Below are positions 24,181 to 36,534 of a DNA stretch of 64,000 bases, piece by piece (positions within the stretch are counted from its first letter, which is position 1; each line of letters begins with the position of its first letter). This DNA is from Batkoa obscura. Its lineage: Eukaryota > Entomophthoromycota > Entomophthoromycetes > Entomophthorales > Batkoaceae. The notes under the pieces are model-generated. The model searched no databases. It was not told where the DNA came from and saw only the letters and a program-made list of their open reading frames with translations. A program made the position numbers and the translations under genes. Where the stretch lies: positions 1,008,158-1,072,157 of the forward strand of contig JASVEC010000017.1 in NCBI GenBank assembly GCA_030770535.1. The letters run 5' to 3'.

Positions 24181-25569
24181 GTTATTATTATTATCTTTAT
24201 TATTTGATTCAAATATTATTTCAAATGACATATCAACTAAATTAATTAAAAGATCACTTTCTTCTTTTAAAAATTTCACTGGTTTAGGTATTAATTGTAA
24301 TATTGGATAATATAATAAAATCAATGAAGTATTAATTAATAATTGAAAATAATTATAAACGTTTAATTGAATCTTCTTATTTACTATTTTATTATTATTC
24401 AATTCCAAATTTAAATTCATTAATATTGTATTCTGTTGATTAAACTCGGATAATGACAACTTTACCTCTTCATTTTTTATTATTGATATTATTTTCTTTT
24501 TTTCGTGTTTAATATTTAAAGTATGTTGAATAATAATTAAATTAGTAGCTACAATCTTATTAAAAAATATTTGATGTTTTTCATACTTTATATCCTCTTT
24601 ACTTTGTCCAATTTCAAAAAATTGACATTTTCCAATATTTAAATAAGGCATTAAATTCACTTGATCAATATCAAATTTATATGTTGGAAAATCAATTATA
24701 ATGTTAGAATAAGTGATATATCCTAAATATAATATATTCCATATATTTTTACCTCTTGTATTATGATGACTTGCTTGATCTATACAGTCAATACTTTTCT
24801 CTTCCGAGTTATAGCCCAATACTTCGTCCATTCTAACAGTTGAAAAATAGTATTTTTCTACTAACTCAAACTTGTAATGAGATAAAGCTAAATAACTTAA
24901 TAAACTTAAAGCAATTACATTATTACAACTTGGTATTTGATAAGCTATTGGTAATAACAATCGAATGTTTTTTAAACTATTAGAATAAATAAGTTTATAA
25001 ACTGGACTATTTTGTGATAAAGTAAATTTTGCCAATAAAGCATAAAAAACATGGGTAAGTAACCCTTCCTTATTTTTTGAATGGTTTGAAATAAAGTTTC
25101 TTTTTGGAGCTATAAATTATTGGGATCTAGAAGGTTTGATACCACTTTTAATCCAAATTCTAAAAATTGGTCAAAATTAAATGAGTTATTAACAATAGCA
25201 TAATTTCGATTGATTATAATGGGACTATTAGTAGTAGTATATAGTTTTAAATGATAAATTATTTTTGTCTTAAATGCTTTTATTCTCTTTATTAATTCCA
25301 TTTGCTCCAATTGATTATATTCTTTCTTCCTTTTATTATCTATTAGTTGGTCATTTACCCAGCTTAAATATTCTAGTTATTTTTAAAAATATTAATAAAT
25401 ATTATAATTTATACAGTTAAATACCATAGCTAATCTTATTTAATTGAACGTCATTAATTGTACCAATAGTGCCAATATAATGATTTATTATCCTTGTTAA
25501 TTGCTGTATTTGTTCTTTCATTCGATCTTGTCGACTTCTTGTCCGCTTCATTATTACTTGTTCTGTCAT
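23758..25569 (-). pseudogene. Second paralog of the cluster-less regulator, two lesions
   Basis: Exon 1 starts at ATG 25569 (MTEQVIMKRTRSRQDRMKEQ) and is spliced with the same structure as the intact paralog: donor G|GTATTT, acceptor CTAG. Exon 2 reads well until about 25110, where TAG replaces the conserved Trp of DPxNLW. A one-base frame change follows about 40 nt later, after which 425 codons are open to the stop at 23758 with no ATG near their start. The two close lesions do not form an obvious intron, so this is probably a young pseudogene. The body has the family's YSNSLKNIRLLLP and RMxExLGYN motifs and a long Asn run from (AAT)n. Residues encoded by about 24190-24620 are almost identical to the inverted paralog at 19051-19500. 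Confidence 0.8.
24099..24194. repeat. (ATT)n microsatellite coding for an Asn run
   Basis: Around 32 trinucleotide units inside the regulator paralog. The inverted paralog has a much shorter array at 19461-19516 and the intact paralog has none, so the array expanded within this pair. Confidence 0.9.
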
Positions 25570-26175
25570 TGTTTAAAATTATATATAAAAAATTAAATGT
25601 TTGGAATTATATTGAAATAAAGAAATAGCATTTTTACAAAGCTAGATCAAAGTTTGGAAATATTTAACTCGATTGGATTTTTATGTAAAATTAAGTTGCT
25701 ATTATTGAATTCAAAAAATAGTCACAATATTATGTCAATTTAAAATTTAGATTCATGCCAAAAGTATAATGTGAGCACACTGTCGCCAGGTTACGTATTG
25801 GTACGCTTTTTTAAATTACGGTTATAGTAAATTAATGCTATACTAGCAATCTCGACTAATTAGATCAATCTTTAGAAGGATATAAAATCTATTTAATTAG
25901 TCAGATTCTATTTAGCATAGCCAAAGTTAAAGTTTACTAAGCATAAACAAAATCAATACCAATAATTTTTATAAGTAGCTAGTTTAAAGGCATTAATATT
26001 TAATTTTATTATATTTTTAAATAGATTAAATAATTATAAGTTTGGTTGTTATCATTATTTAATATTATATTATATCAAACTATACTTTTTTAAAAATTTT
26101 ACTGAAATAATTATTATTTATTAAATATATTTCCATTATGTTAATTTAAAAATAATTTTCAACTCTCATTTACCC
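25570..26175. other. Spacer between two regulator paralogs
   Basis: It holds the 3' flank of the intact paralog and the upstream region of the broken one. Nothing else seen. Confidence 0.4.
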
Positions 26176-27910
26176 TTAACTATCCATTATTATCTCCTTG
26201 GCCTTTTTGATATATTCTGATGGTAGTTGAAATCTATCCAACGCCCTATTGACCTGTTTTAAACTCAACTTAGCATCATTACGTAAAGTTTTTTTACCAT
26301 CCATCGCCAACTCTTTGATTGCTTTTAAAACAATCAATCCACGCTCTTTTGACTTGTTTACCTTATCAACATCAAATACCTTCTTATCATCACTCGATGC
26401 ATTAGAAATAGTATTCCAATAAACATAAATTAAATAACAAAATTGAGAACAAGAAAAAGTGTTTTGATTCATTTCAAATCCCGCAACAAGCATAGATACT
26501 TCCGATATTAAGCTTGTAATAAAACCTGTTGTATTTTCGTTGTTATCTAATTGGAACATCATTTCAAACGATGCGTTTGCTAAATTGTATAAAAGTCGGC
26601 TCTCTTCTTCTAAAAATTTAACCGGTTTAGGGGCTAATAAAATGACTGGATAATATAATAATATAATGGTAGTATCAATTAAAACTTTAAAAAACTTATA
26701 TACATTTGATTGTGTATCTTTATCTACTATACCATTACTATTCAATTCCATATTCCAATTCATTAAAGCTGTACAATGTGAATTAAACTCTGATAAAGGT
26801 AACTTTAACTCCCCATTCTCTATTAAAGTTATAGTTGCTTGATTTTCGCTTTTGATATTTAAATTATGTCTTAAATTAGCTAAATTAATAGTTACAAGTG
26901 AATTAAAAAATTCAGCATGTTTGCTTGCCTTTTTTCCCACTTCATTTTGACCAATCTCTAAAAACTCACAATGTCCTGTGTTTAAATAGGGAGTCAAATT
27001 GGTACTATCCATTTGAAAGCGATAAACTGGAAAATCCAATACAGTGGCACTATAACCGATGTATGATATATATAGGGCATTCCATAAATTTTTACCTCTT
27101 GTACTATGAAAAATTACATTATCTATAGATCCTAAACGTTCTTCTTCTAAATTATAACCTAATATTTCTGCCATTCTAACAGCTGAAAAAAAATATCTTT
27201 CTACTAATCCAAAGTTAGAATGAGATAAAGCCAAATGACTCAATAGACTAATAGCTATTACATTGTTATGGGTTGGTGTAGAATACGCTTCTGGTAATAG
27301 TAATCGAATATTTTTTAAGCTATTAGAATAAATAAGTTTATAGCTTTGGCTATTTTTTGGCAAAGTAAACCTAGCTAATAAACCAAAGCAAACATAGGTA
27401 AGTAACTCTTCCCTATTTTTTTTAGTCACTTGTAGCAAAGTATCTTTTCCAAGCCATAAATTACAAGGGTCCAAAAGGCCAGGTATGACTTTTAATCCAG
27501 TTTCTAAAAATCTACCAAAACTAAATAGGTTGGGAATGAAATTGGTTTCTCGGCTAGCGATGATGGGACTATTGGTAATGAAATACATTTTTAAATAATG
27601 ATCCATTTCGGTTTTGAATATTTTCATCCGGTTTATCGCTTCTATTTCGTTCAATTGATTATGTTCATTTTTCTTTCTACTTTGAATCAATTGATGTTTT
27701 ACCCAGCTTAAATATTCTAGCTATTTTTTTAATATAAATACTACAATTATATATTTACTTACCATAACTAACTCTATGAAGTTGAATATCATTAGTAGTA
27801 TCAATAAAATTAATATAATTGTTGATTGTTATTGCCAATTTTCGTATCTGCTCTTTTATTCGATCATGGTTACTTCTTATCTTTCTCTTAACCGTCAGTT
27901 CACCTATCAT
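26176..27910 (-). CDS. Fungal transcription factor-like protein without zinc cluster, two exons
   Basis: Exon 1 27910-27763 and exon 2 27716-26176 with a 46-nt intron (GTAAGT...GCTAG) give 562 residues. The ATG at 27910 is the first after an in-frame stop. Residues 1-45 carry a basic segment (VKRKIRSNHDRIKEQIRKLA) leading into a predicted coiled coil. This resembles the linker-dimerisation part of Zn2Cys6 proteins, but the cluster itself is missing and no upstream exon with one was found. The body has YSNSLKNIRLLLPEAY, YFFSAVRMAEILGYNLEEE and later helical segments, as in the fungal-specific regulatory (middle homology) domain. It may bind DNA through the basic region, or act as a corepressor or dimer partner; both are inference. 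It is the only undamaged member of the three paralogs here. Confidence 0.78.
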
Positions 27911-29034
27911 CCTCAATAATTGTAAGATGAATTATTTTAATCCAAAGTTCAATTTTTTTATGATTTTGATTTAATGTGAAATCACCAATGCATAAATTGA
28001 AAGAAAATGGAAAAACATTTTTGAAATTTTAAACTGCTTAAAAAACAAAATACTAAAAAGGTCATTCCTATATCCCTTACCTTTCTACATAACCTCACTA
28101 AACTCATTTTCATTTTATATATTCTAGAATAAAACGTATGCAAACCTTCACTTCTTTAAGATTTTTTTAAAAGTCATTCTTTAATTGTTTTTTATTCAAT
28201 TTTGAACTTGGGCATATAAAATTCTCTAAATTGAAATTTTTTATTTATACAATATTTGATAAAGTTCTTAGAACATTCACAATTATTAAAATTGAAATAA
28301 AATGACATTTATGTAGATTTAAACTATAAAAATTCGTTTTCATTTTAAACAGGTTTTTAAACTTTTTGGATAAATAGGTATATCAATATAGCATTTAAAC
28401 CTTTCTTTTTAAATAAAATCAATAGCTTTATTACTCTTTGAACCTTGGTATTAAATAATAAATTTTATTCATTTATTGAACAGTTATCGTCTTTATAACT
28501 TCTATATAGTTATCATAATTATCTTAAGGCTTATGTTATGATTTAGTCTAAGAATGGATTTATAATAACCTACCGATTCCCAAGCATAATAAACAAAGAA
28601 TAGTGACACTTTTTTATATCTCAACGTATTAAATTATTTTTTGATATTATTCTATAGTAAAAGTTTGATATAATTATAAAAGAATCAAGAATTGACAACA
28701 GGTACTTTTACTTAAAATTTGTGAACTATTACTTTAAAAAATTTCTTCCTTTATTCTATACTTTTACAGAATACTAAAAAATTGAGATTAAATCATCATA
28801 TCAAATTTGTATATTAAATTTTATCAAGTTAAAAATGGGTAACTCTTAAAACAAATATTCTGTTAAAAAAATTGTAATTAAATAAAGACTAATGATCATT
28901 AGTAGATTTATCCCATCTTGGCTATTGTTATTATAAATTATTTAATAATTGCATAATAGTAATCAAATAAAATATTACTTATTTAAATTAAAAAATATTA
29001 GAAATTAGATAGTTTTCATTTTATTATTAACCTT

Positions 29035-29112
29035 ATTTTTTTGCGCTTTTGAAACCCAATTTTAAGAACTTATTTAATGGAAAAATTATATATTAGGTAA
29101 CTACTTAAAAAA
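29035..29112 (+). repeat. Possible degenerate MITE copy
   Basis: TTTTAAGAACTTATTTAATG, then GGAAAAATT and a TTAGGTAACTACTTAAA stretch, line up with the MITE core and right half. The G-rich ends are gone. This could be chance in A+T-rich DNA. Confidence 0.35.
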
Positions 29113-29387
29113 AACCGTGACCTTTTATTATCAAGATTATTAATCAACACAATGAAAATTTATACAATAATAGTTAATGAACCTTGAAAACAGTTCACTA
29201 AACATTTCATTATAATTATAGTTTTATTAATTTGATAATTTGATATATTAAACGTTAATAATATTTTATTAATATTAATATTGTAAATATAGAATAGAAT
29301 ATCAAACTAAAATATAAAGGTAATTCAAATTTATAAATGAACCTTTTAAGAACTTTATGAAATTTAAAAAGGAGATTAAAATAAATT

Positions 29388-29516
29388 TAACTTATCTTAG
29401 TCATCATACAGGGCAATTAATTTCAGTATCTTCATAAGCATAGCTAAACATTAAAAGTAAATTTTTTTAAACTAAAATATTAAAATTAACTGCCCTATGT
29501 GATGATTAAGATAAGC
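29388..29516. repeat. Fold-back inverted repeat, arms ~35 bp
   Basis: Left arm ACTTATCTTAGTCATCATAC and on through AGGGCAATTAATTT. Right arm AAAATTAACTGCCCTATGTG and on through ATGATTAAGATAAGC is its reverse complement with few differences. The loop is about 60 bp. No coding capacity. Confidence 0.65.
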
Positions 29517-30331
29517 TACCAATTTAAATTTAGCAAAGGTGGAGAATAGTAGTCTTTTTTAATAGATTGGGATACTATTGTCATTTTTTAGATATTAATT
29601 TGGTAAACTCGATATTATATAACCTAATAATTGAGAAAATATTTTCCAATTGTAGTAGTTGTATTTTGTTAAATAACGGTTCTTAAACCACTTTAATATC
29701 ACTATTAAATTTGAAGATTTGTCCACCAATATCATTTGATCTTATCAATAACACATTGAAGCTTGTACAACCTGAAGTTGAAATCCTTTATTAAAGTAAA
29801 AAATATAATAACAATTATTAAATACAATGTGTTTTATGTTATAAACTAAAATAATTATTAAAATAAAATTGTAATTAATATCTGTTCTTTAATTACAAAA
29901 CACTACTATTATTTGTAGCCAAATATATTGATGAGGAACTTACAAAAGATTCAATTTTCCATATTTGGTATCTCATATACGCTACAATTACATAATTTAA
30001 CAAGATTTAATCAATTTATTAAGAACTTTAAGACAGTTACTTTATTTTGAGCTTAAAATAGAAGGTTGAATGCTTAGCACTTGTTTGTTGAAAAGAACAT
30101 TTTATTATTTAGTTGATGGATAAATTTTTCACATAAAATGATTGGATATAGTAGAATTTAAAACGAGTTTTAATTCGTTCTGTGACAAATATTTTATTTA
30201 TAGAAGTGAGACTCATTAATTTTATTTGTTCTTTAATAGAAAAGTTATTAATTAAAGTTGAAGTTTTCTTTGTTGAAAGTATAAATACAACAATCATTTC
30301 TCTAAAAAATTAAATTAAATTAAATTGAATC

Positions 30332-31384
30332 ATGATAAATTCGGATAACAGTGACAGGCAAGATGTTTTAGATAAACCTACTAGACAACGTAAGGTGCTT
30401 GACATCAAAACCAAAAAGAGTATAATTGAACTGTCAAAACAAGGCTTAAGTCACCAAACAATTGCTACTAGGTATAGTATTGGAAGGAGTACAGTTACCA
30501 AGATTTTATTAAATAAGGAGCATATCCTTGAAAACAGTATCGAACATTTCCATGACTTTCGCAAAAGGATAAGAAAGACGGCATATGATGGTTTAGAGAC
30601 CGAGCTCTTTAAATGGTGTACTGAAGGCGTTTCTATCCCTAATCACAAGGTTTATTATTCCTGTAGCAATCGAAATGAAAAGCGTAACGTTCTCAATCCT
30701 AATATCATTAACGTTCGTGAAGGTGTTGATAAAGATATGATCTTATGGAAGGCTGAGTGTCTAGCTAAAGACATGAATTTGAGTGATTTTGTTGCTAATA
30801 ATACATGGCTTGGAAAGTTTAAAAGGAAGTATTACCTTAACTTCAAAACTGCTAAAAGGCGAACCTATTTAAATGATGGCTTTTCTATTAAGGAATTGAC
30901 TAAGGAATGTAACCCTATCGCTTATCGTCCACCCACTGAAATTCAATCACGTAAAGTTTTAGTTAAAAGCAATGTGCCTCAAAATGTGGATTTGTTTAAT
31001 TTATCTAAAGATTATAAAACTAAAAATAGTCCCTTCAGTGTTAGCAATTTATTAAACCCAGCCATTCCTGTATTGAAAGTAGGTGCTTCCAATGATAAAG
31101 CAGATGATGGGAGTGAGATATCACCTCCTGAGTCTGGAACTTCTTCAGCTCAATCAGCTCCTGTCTTTGAACCTAAACATAGTCCCGAGATTATTACTCA
31201 TGCTGCTTTGATAGAGAAGCGTAAATTAGGGGGCTTAGTATATAATGAACATAGCCAAAAAAGAAAATCCATCCATAGAACTGAGGAAGATTTTCTTAAA
31301 AACTTTTTCCCAACAACAAATGTAGAATCAAAGCCAAAGTCTGTAGCAACTCCTGAAGCTAAAAATAGAAGTATGTTTTATTAA
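30332..31384 (+). CDS. CENP-B-type HTH DNA-binding protein, family member 1
   Basis: 350 residues, intronless, ATG at 30332 with TATAAATA 52 nt upstream. Residues about 18-65 form a CENP-B N-terminal/psq-type helix-turn-helix (KKSIIELSKQGLSHQTIATR, then SIGRSTVTKIL). A second Tc5/CENP-B-type helix region follows at about 92-165 (LETELFKWCTEG ... WLGKFKRKYYL). The family motif LVKSNVPQNVDL lies near residue 211-222. The C-terminus is the longest of the family, with a Ser/Pro-rich stretch and basic patches. There is no DDE transposase domain, so it resembles only the DNA-binding half of a pogo/Tigger transposase. A domesticated DNA-binding regulator or chromatin protein is inferred; its target is unknown. 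Confidence 0.85.
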   Translation: MINSDNSDRQDVLDKPTRQRKVLDIKTKKSIIELSKQGLSHQTIATRYSIGRSTVTKILLNKEHILENSIEHFHDFRKRIRKTAYDGLETELFKWCTEGVSIPNHKVYYSCSNRNEKRNVLNPNIINVREGVDKDMILWKAECLAKDMNLSDFVANNTWLGKFKRKYYLNFKTAKRRTYLNDGFSIKELTKECNPIAYRPPTEIQSRKVLVKSNVPQNVDLFNLSKDYKTKNSPFSVSNLLNPAIPVLKVGASNDKADDGSEISPPESGTSSAQSAPVFEPKHSPEIITHAALIEKRKLGGLVYNEHSQKRKSIHRTEEDFLKNFFPTTNVESKPKSVATPEAKNRSMFY

Positions 31385-32433
31385 TTATCTTACTATTTTA
31401 TGATCAAAATCTCTAATAATAAAATAATAATAGTTTTTTAATATGGTACTTTATTTGATATTGATTTTTAAAATTTCTTAGCTTAATATGCTAAATAAAA
31501 AGCCACAATTATTACACTAAAAATTTTATTTTTCCACTTTTTGTGAATTAAGTGCTACGCAAGCCTCAGAAAACTCGGAAAATATTACCGTATAGAACAT
31601 AAACTATCACATTTGGGATATTTATTTTATGTTCTATTAAAATATTAAAAAAAAAAAATCCTTATGGCAATAAGAAAGTCAAATGTTCAATGTAGAGGAT
31701 TAAATAATAGGGTTTGATATTTTAATGTTACTCATATATCAACATCATTAAAAAAGTCTTTACAATAGCTATAAATAACTTATTAATTGATTGTAGTATA
31801 AAGTAAGTAAGCACAACATTTTAATTTATTTAATTTAGTAAACAACAAATATCAAATTACTATTTGTAATAATGGAAACCATAATATCGTATATTTAAAA
31901 ATAAATGTTACTATTCACTAACTTTATGAATTTAAAAGAGCACCATTTTTTTATTGCCAAGTTTTAATTCAAACCCTTCCAAAAGAAAAGTATTTTAATA
32001 AATAAAGTTACCACACATTTTTCCCTTTACCTAAATTAGATAATACAGTTTATTTATGTTGAATAATTAATGGTTTAGATTATAAAGGTTAATATATGGT
32101 GTAGATAAAGTGAGCTTATAGTTTTTAGAAATTACAATATATTCACCATTTTTTTATCTCGTTTGTGATTAAAATTTTATTAGTAAGCTAAACTCCATTG
32201 TTATATTTAAACTCCAGTAACAGCGGGTACTACATTACTATAACATTTTTGTAAATTTATATATTTAGTTTTAGTATATTTGTACTATAACTTATAAAGT
32301 CTATTTTTCAAGTTTGTTTATATAGAATATTAATTCTTAAAAAGGCGACTTTTAAAAATAAATACATTAGTGTAAAGCTATTAATTAGCCCTATCTGTAA
32401 TATAAAGATTATTATTTATAAAAATCAGTATTT

Positions 32434-32531
32434 GGGGGATGCATTTTTTTGTTTAAGAATTTTACTAACAATTATTCTACCCAAATAGTACTTAAAAAAT
32501 GGAAAAAGTGATGAAACTAAAAAACCCTCTC
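32434..32531 (-). mobile_element. MITE copy 8, reverse
   Basis: GGGGGATGC...ACCCTC with perfect ATTT duplication. Confidence 0.85.
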
Positions 32532-32609
32532 ATTTTATTTGATCTTAAAAAATAAAAATTAGTATTTTTGATCTGACATTTTACTACTGTGTAATAGAGT
32601 GAAGCATTT

Positions 32610-32707
32610 GGGGGTGTTTTTTTTTGACTTCCACTTTTTTCATTTTTTAAGCGCTATTTGAGCGTTAAAACTGTTAGTAAAATTCTTAAACACAAAAAAA
32701 CATCCTC
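32610..32707 (+). mobile_element. MITE copy 9
   Basis: GGGGGTGT...CATCCTC with perfect ATTT duplication. Only 78 bp from copy 8 and in the opposite orientation. Confidence 0.88.
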
Positions 32708-33669
32708 ATTTGCTAGGGTCATTTGTTGAAATAAATACTATTAGACATGTTCTCTCTTAGTTTTGTGGTTAGAACAATAATTTAATTTAATTACTAAATT
32801 GAAGTTAAGATACCATTTATTGATTGTTTAATACTGACTAAACTACTGTAATATTGATGGAATTCCTGTTCTTTTTAATAAAGAACAGATTTTTATAAGT
32901 ACTAGATATAAATAAAAACAAAATTTAATGGTATGTAATAGTTTTAAAAATATTAAACTATAAACTCTATTGGAAGTTATTAGGTGATATACTAGCTCAA
33001 ATAAAGCTAAAATTTAACCTTATTTTTTATATTCACTTAACTATAAAAATGGTTCAATTCAAATATATTTTTAACAGTAATACACCTGCTTGTAAGGGTC
33101 CAAGGTTTTTTTAAAAGCACTTTATGTAATATTACTATAAATATATCAAATTTAAGGTTAAAGTCGTTATAATAATAGCTTATTTTTTTAATAAAGTAAT
33201 ACTTCTAATTATAATAGAAGTGATTGTATTATTTTTATTCGACACTCTATACTATTTCATTCTTTATACGTTTTTTACTTACCATATATCAGAGCATATT
33301 ATCGATGACTTTTAACATTACCGTTAGGCACTATAACAAATTATTTATAAAATTCATAAATCTAATAGATCAATAGATTCCATAGATAGTTTTAACATTG
33401 TATAGTATATTGGGTCTAATATTTACATCTTATTGGGATGCTAAATAACCATTGTTTGTTAATACTAGAAAGTTTTCAACTTAGATACTTTTGGATATGT
33501 TTTACTTAAAATAGGTAAAGCCAAAGCTTTATTAATTGTATTCTTCTTATCTATTTGTTTAATAGCAATTATAAATATATGATTGTTACTTAAACACTTG
33601 GTTAAATAATCGTTATATAACAAAATCCTTTTGGCTTATACTTAAAAAGGATAAAACAAGATAAAATAT

Positions 33670-33765
33670 GGTGATGTATTTCTGTATTTAAGAATTTTAC
33701 TAACAATTTTTCCACTCAAATAGTGCTTAAAAAATGGAAAAAGTGATGAAGCCAAAAACACCTAC
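33670..33765 (-). mobile_element. MITE copy 10, reverse
   Basis: GTGATGT...AACACCTAC with perfect ATAT duplication. Confidence 0.82.
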
Positions 33766-34844
33766 ATATATTATTTCCGTATGCGGATTTTTTAAAGCTT
33801 AGAATTCAACATTTTTAATACTCCTGTAATCCGCAATTAACACTTGTTTTTAAAATTCTTCTCTTTTTCTTTCATGTTTTTCCAGCCTATTAGATCTTTA
33901 TAGAAAAAGCAAAAACTTTATCTCTAACAATATTAATATGAAGCTATTGAAAATAAAATTTTCGCCACCCAAAAAAAACACATTATATGATGACTATTTA
34001 AATTTAAATTTACACTAGATAACTGTTTATTTAAGAAAACTTCATAATTCTAAGCTTTAATTTATTAAACAATATAACTTATTAATATAAAAATTATTAG
34101 TACATAAAGCACATTTGAACTTAAACAGTTGTGATACATTTCGATATCAAGCTTTTTGTTTTTTCGGGTAAAAACGGCTTCTAAATAAGAATTTTATATT
34201 ACAGGAATAACATTTATAATTCAAAAATAGCGAAAAATTCATAGAATTATTATCATGTTAAATAATAGAATTTTTGATTTATTATTTTAAAATTTTATCC
34301 AATATCATTACAAGTTGTAAAATTGTTTAAAGCCAATAATATTAAAGTAAAGGAAGTATCTAAATTTGTACTTGTAATTTTTACCTGTAAGTAACAACTA
34401 ACATATTTTTCTATTCAAATAGATTCTCTAAAGCTTTCGAAATACAAGGGTTACATACCTTTATTTATTGTAATGTAGATATTTATAGCACTAGAAACAT
34501 TTAATCTAAAAGATATACTCAGATATACTCAAATTTACATTTTATTTTAAATAAAGCATTACCAAAAAACATGAGGTCACTTAAATGGTAGAAACATTTT
34601 AGTCTAGTAAACAGTGATTGGTAATTACAGAATAGATTTTTTTATCATTGAATTAAAAAAGATGCGTAGATTCTAAATTAAGAACTAATTTATTTCAAAA
34701 TAACCATTTTTATAGCTACAAAATAGCTAAGTTCCACAAGATTTATTACATTTATTGCTCATTTCCATTGGTATCACCACAGTTCCATTTCAAAATTATA
34801 TAAACTCATCAAAATACAAAATACTTATAAATAATCAATTTAAG

Positions 34845-35609
34845 ATGAATTCAACTGATAATGTAATAAACAAGGGAGAAAAAACGAGGAATCGTAAAGT
34901 GGTAAACCTTAATGTTAAAAGAGCCATTATTCAACTTGGAGAAGAAGGTTTAAGTCATAAAGCTATAGCTGAGAGGTTTGAAATAGGAAGAAGTACTGTT
35001 ACCAAAATATTACTACGTAAAGAAATTATCTTAAAGAGTGATTCAAATGAAAGTAGTATAATAGAATGTAATAAACCAAGGATATTAAATGAACTCGAAT
35101 CATTATTATTCCAATGGTGTACTGGTGAGGGTGAAATCAAGTCAGACGGAGCCATTTATATCAATAAAAATGTTACTCGTAAATCTATACTGAACAAAGC
35201 TAAAGATATAGCCAATGGCATGAACTTATCAAACTTCCCAGCTAGTTTATCATGGTTCAAGGGTTTTGTTGGTAGGTACAATATTGTTTTACCAACAAAA
35301 CAAAAAAGTATTTTGGTTGTTAAAAGTAACGTCCCTGAAGATTATGTTTTGGGAGGCAAAATAAATTCAAGCATCTCTTTGAGTGTTAGTACACCTCAAG
35401 AATATCATTCGATTGCTTCCAGCTTTCCTATGATATCTAACGCTTTTCAAAACTATTCAGAAGTTAGCTATAATATTCCTATGAGATCTATTGTAAGTTT
35501 TGATTCAAGGCCTAGCAACCCATATGGAAATTTTCAACCCAATGACTATGGATTAAATCGTTATAGGGAAAACTCTAGCCATTCTTCAGATTACATTTAC
35601 TTTCACTAA
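34845..35609 (+). CDS. CENP-B-type HTH DNA-binding protein, family member 2
   Basis: 254 residues from ATG at 34845. The frame extends 30 codons further upstream without an ATG, and TATATAAA lies 48 nt before the chosen start. HTH 1 at about 15-62 contains IIQLGEEGLSHKAIAERF and EIGRSTVTKIL. HTH 2 at about 85-148 contains ELESLLFQWCT, an alanine helix (KAKDIANGMNL) and SWFKGFVGRYNI. The family motif VVKSNVPEDYVLGG follows near 158-170. The tail is Ser/Asn/Tyr-rich, low in charge and predicted disordered. No catalytic domain. Its closest relative in the window is the decayed copy at 61603, which shares SNVPExYVL. Confidence 0.85.
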   Translation: MNSTDNVINKGEKTRNRKVVNLNVKRAIIQLGEEGLSHKAIAERFEIGRSTVTKILLRKEIILKSDSNESSIIECNKPRILNELESLLFQWCTGEGEIKSDGAIYINKNVTRKSILNKAKDIANGMNLSNFPASLSWFKGFVGRYNIVLPTKQKSILVVKSNVPEDYVLGGKINSSISLSVSTPQEYHSIASSFPMISNAFQNYSEVSYNIPMRSIVSFDSRPSNPYGNFQPNDYGLNRYRENSSHSSDYIYFH

Positions 35610-35988
35610 TGTAGCCTTAGATATATTTATTTCAGTTTTGATAATTTTGATGTAGTTTAATAGCAAATAAATAACTTTTAAGTTTTAATGTATTTCTATT
35701 TTTTTGTATTTCAAATTAACTACCTATTCTATATTAGTTCATAATATTTCATAAAATATATTGTTTGTTCCTTAGATACGATACTTTGTCATTTTAATAT
35801 AATTAACTTATAAAATAGGAAATACAAAAATTTATAAATTTGTATTTCCGGAAAATAGATAAGCACAAATATTTTTATTTCTAGGTTCATTTTATAATTA
35901 AAATATGATTTTATATAAACAATTGTTTCATTTTACTTATTCTTATTTAGCCTGCAATAATAAACTATTGATAGCTAATATAATATAT

Positions 35989-36085
35989 AAGAATGTATTT
36001 TTTAATTTCATTTTCTGTCCATTTTTAAGCGATATTAATTAGAAAAATTGTTAATAGAGCTTTTAAACAAAAAAGACATGCCCAA
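35989..36085 (+). mobile_element. MITE copy 11, diverged
   Basis: Ends AAGAATGT...ACATGCCCAA with ATAT on both sides. The core is altered (AAGCGATATTAATTAG), so this is an old copy. Confidence 0.65.
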
Positions 36086-36186
36086 ATATATTATTTAATT
36101 TATCCTATACATTTCTTATATTAAATCATGAAAGAATTCTTTAAACATTTTTTTAATACTTTATTAAGGTTAAATATACTATCCTG

Positions 36187-36534
36187 ATTTTAAAATTTAT
36201 TCAATTCCTTTCCCTCATCTTGTCACTTTCCATAGCATTCTCCACTGAATTTCCAAAGCGTTGCCATTGGTAAGAACCCTCATTCTTTACACATGACTGA
36301 GAACCTTGCATAGAATTTGATTTCTATTTAGTTTAACTTACCGTCAATCCAATCACCCCTTTTCAATCATATCGCTCTCTATATCTAATGGAAAGTTCTC
36401 TGGAGATTAGAATTGAAGTGGATCTCATTTTGCCCTTTTCACTCTTACAAGGATATGAAAAGGTTGGGTTCTCTTCCTATACTTCCAGAAAGGCTACCTT
36501 GAATAATGTGATCCCTAAAGTTTACTGCGTTTAG
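36187..36534 (+). pseudogene. Relic of an intron-containing host gene
   Basis: This stretch is visibly richer in G+C than its surroundings. One frame from 36187 reads a hydrophobic, secretion-signal-like segment (FIQFLSLILSLSIAF) followed by STEFPKRCH. A donor GTAAGA lies at 36270 and an acceptor TTTAG ends at 36331, giving a 62-nt intron, typical for this window. Downstream, a frame of about 49 codons ends ...NNVIPKVYCV with TAG at 36532-36534. No ATG is present at the beginning and the downstream frames do not agree, so it is probably a decayed gene. I do not recognise the product. Confidence 0.35.

Larger units (their letters stand above)
27911..30331. other. A+T-rich spacer with two repeat relics
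   Basis: It contains a diverged MITE-like stretch near 29035-29112 and the fold-back repeat at 29388-29516. No gene recognised. A TATA-like box TATAAATA at 30280 serves the gene starting at 30332. Confidence 0.4.
31385..34844. other. A+T-rich spacer carrying three MITEs
   Basis: Three MITE copies (32434, 32610, 33670), no gene seen. A TATATAAA box at 34797 precedes the next gene. Confidence 0.4.
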
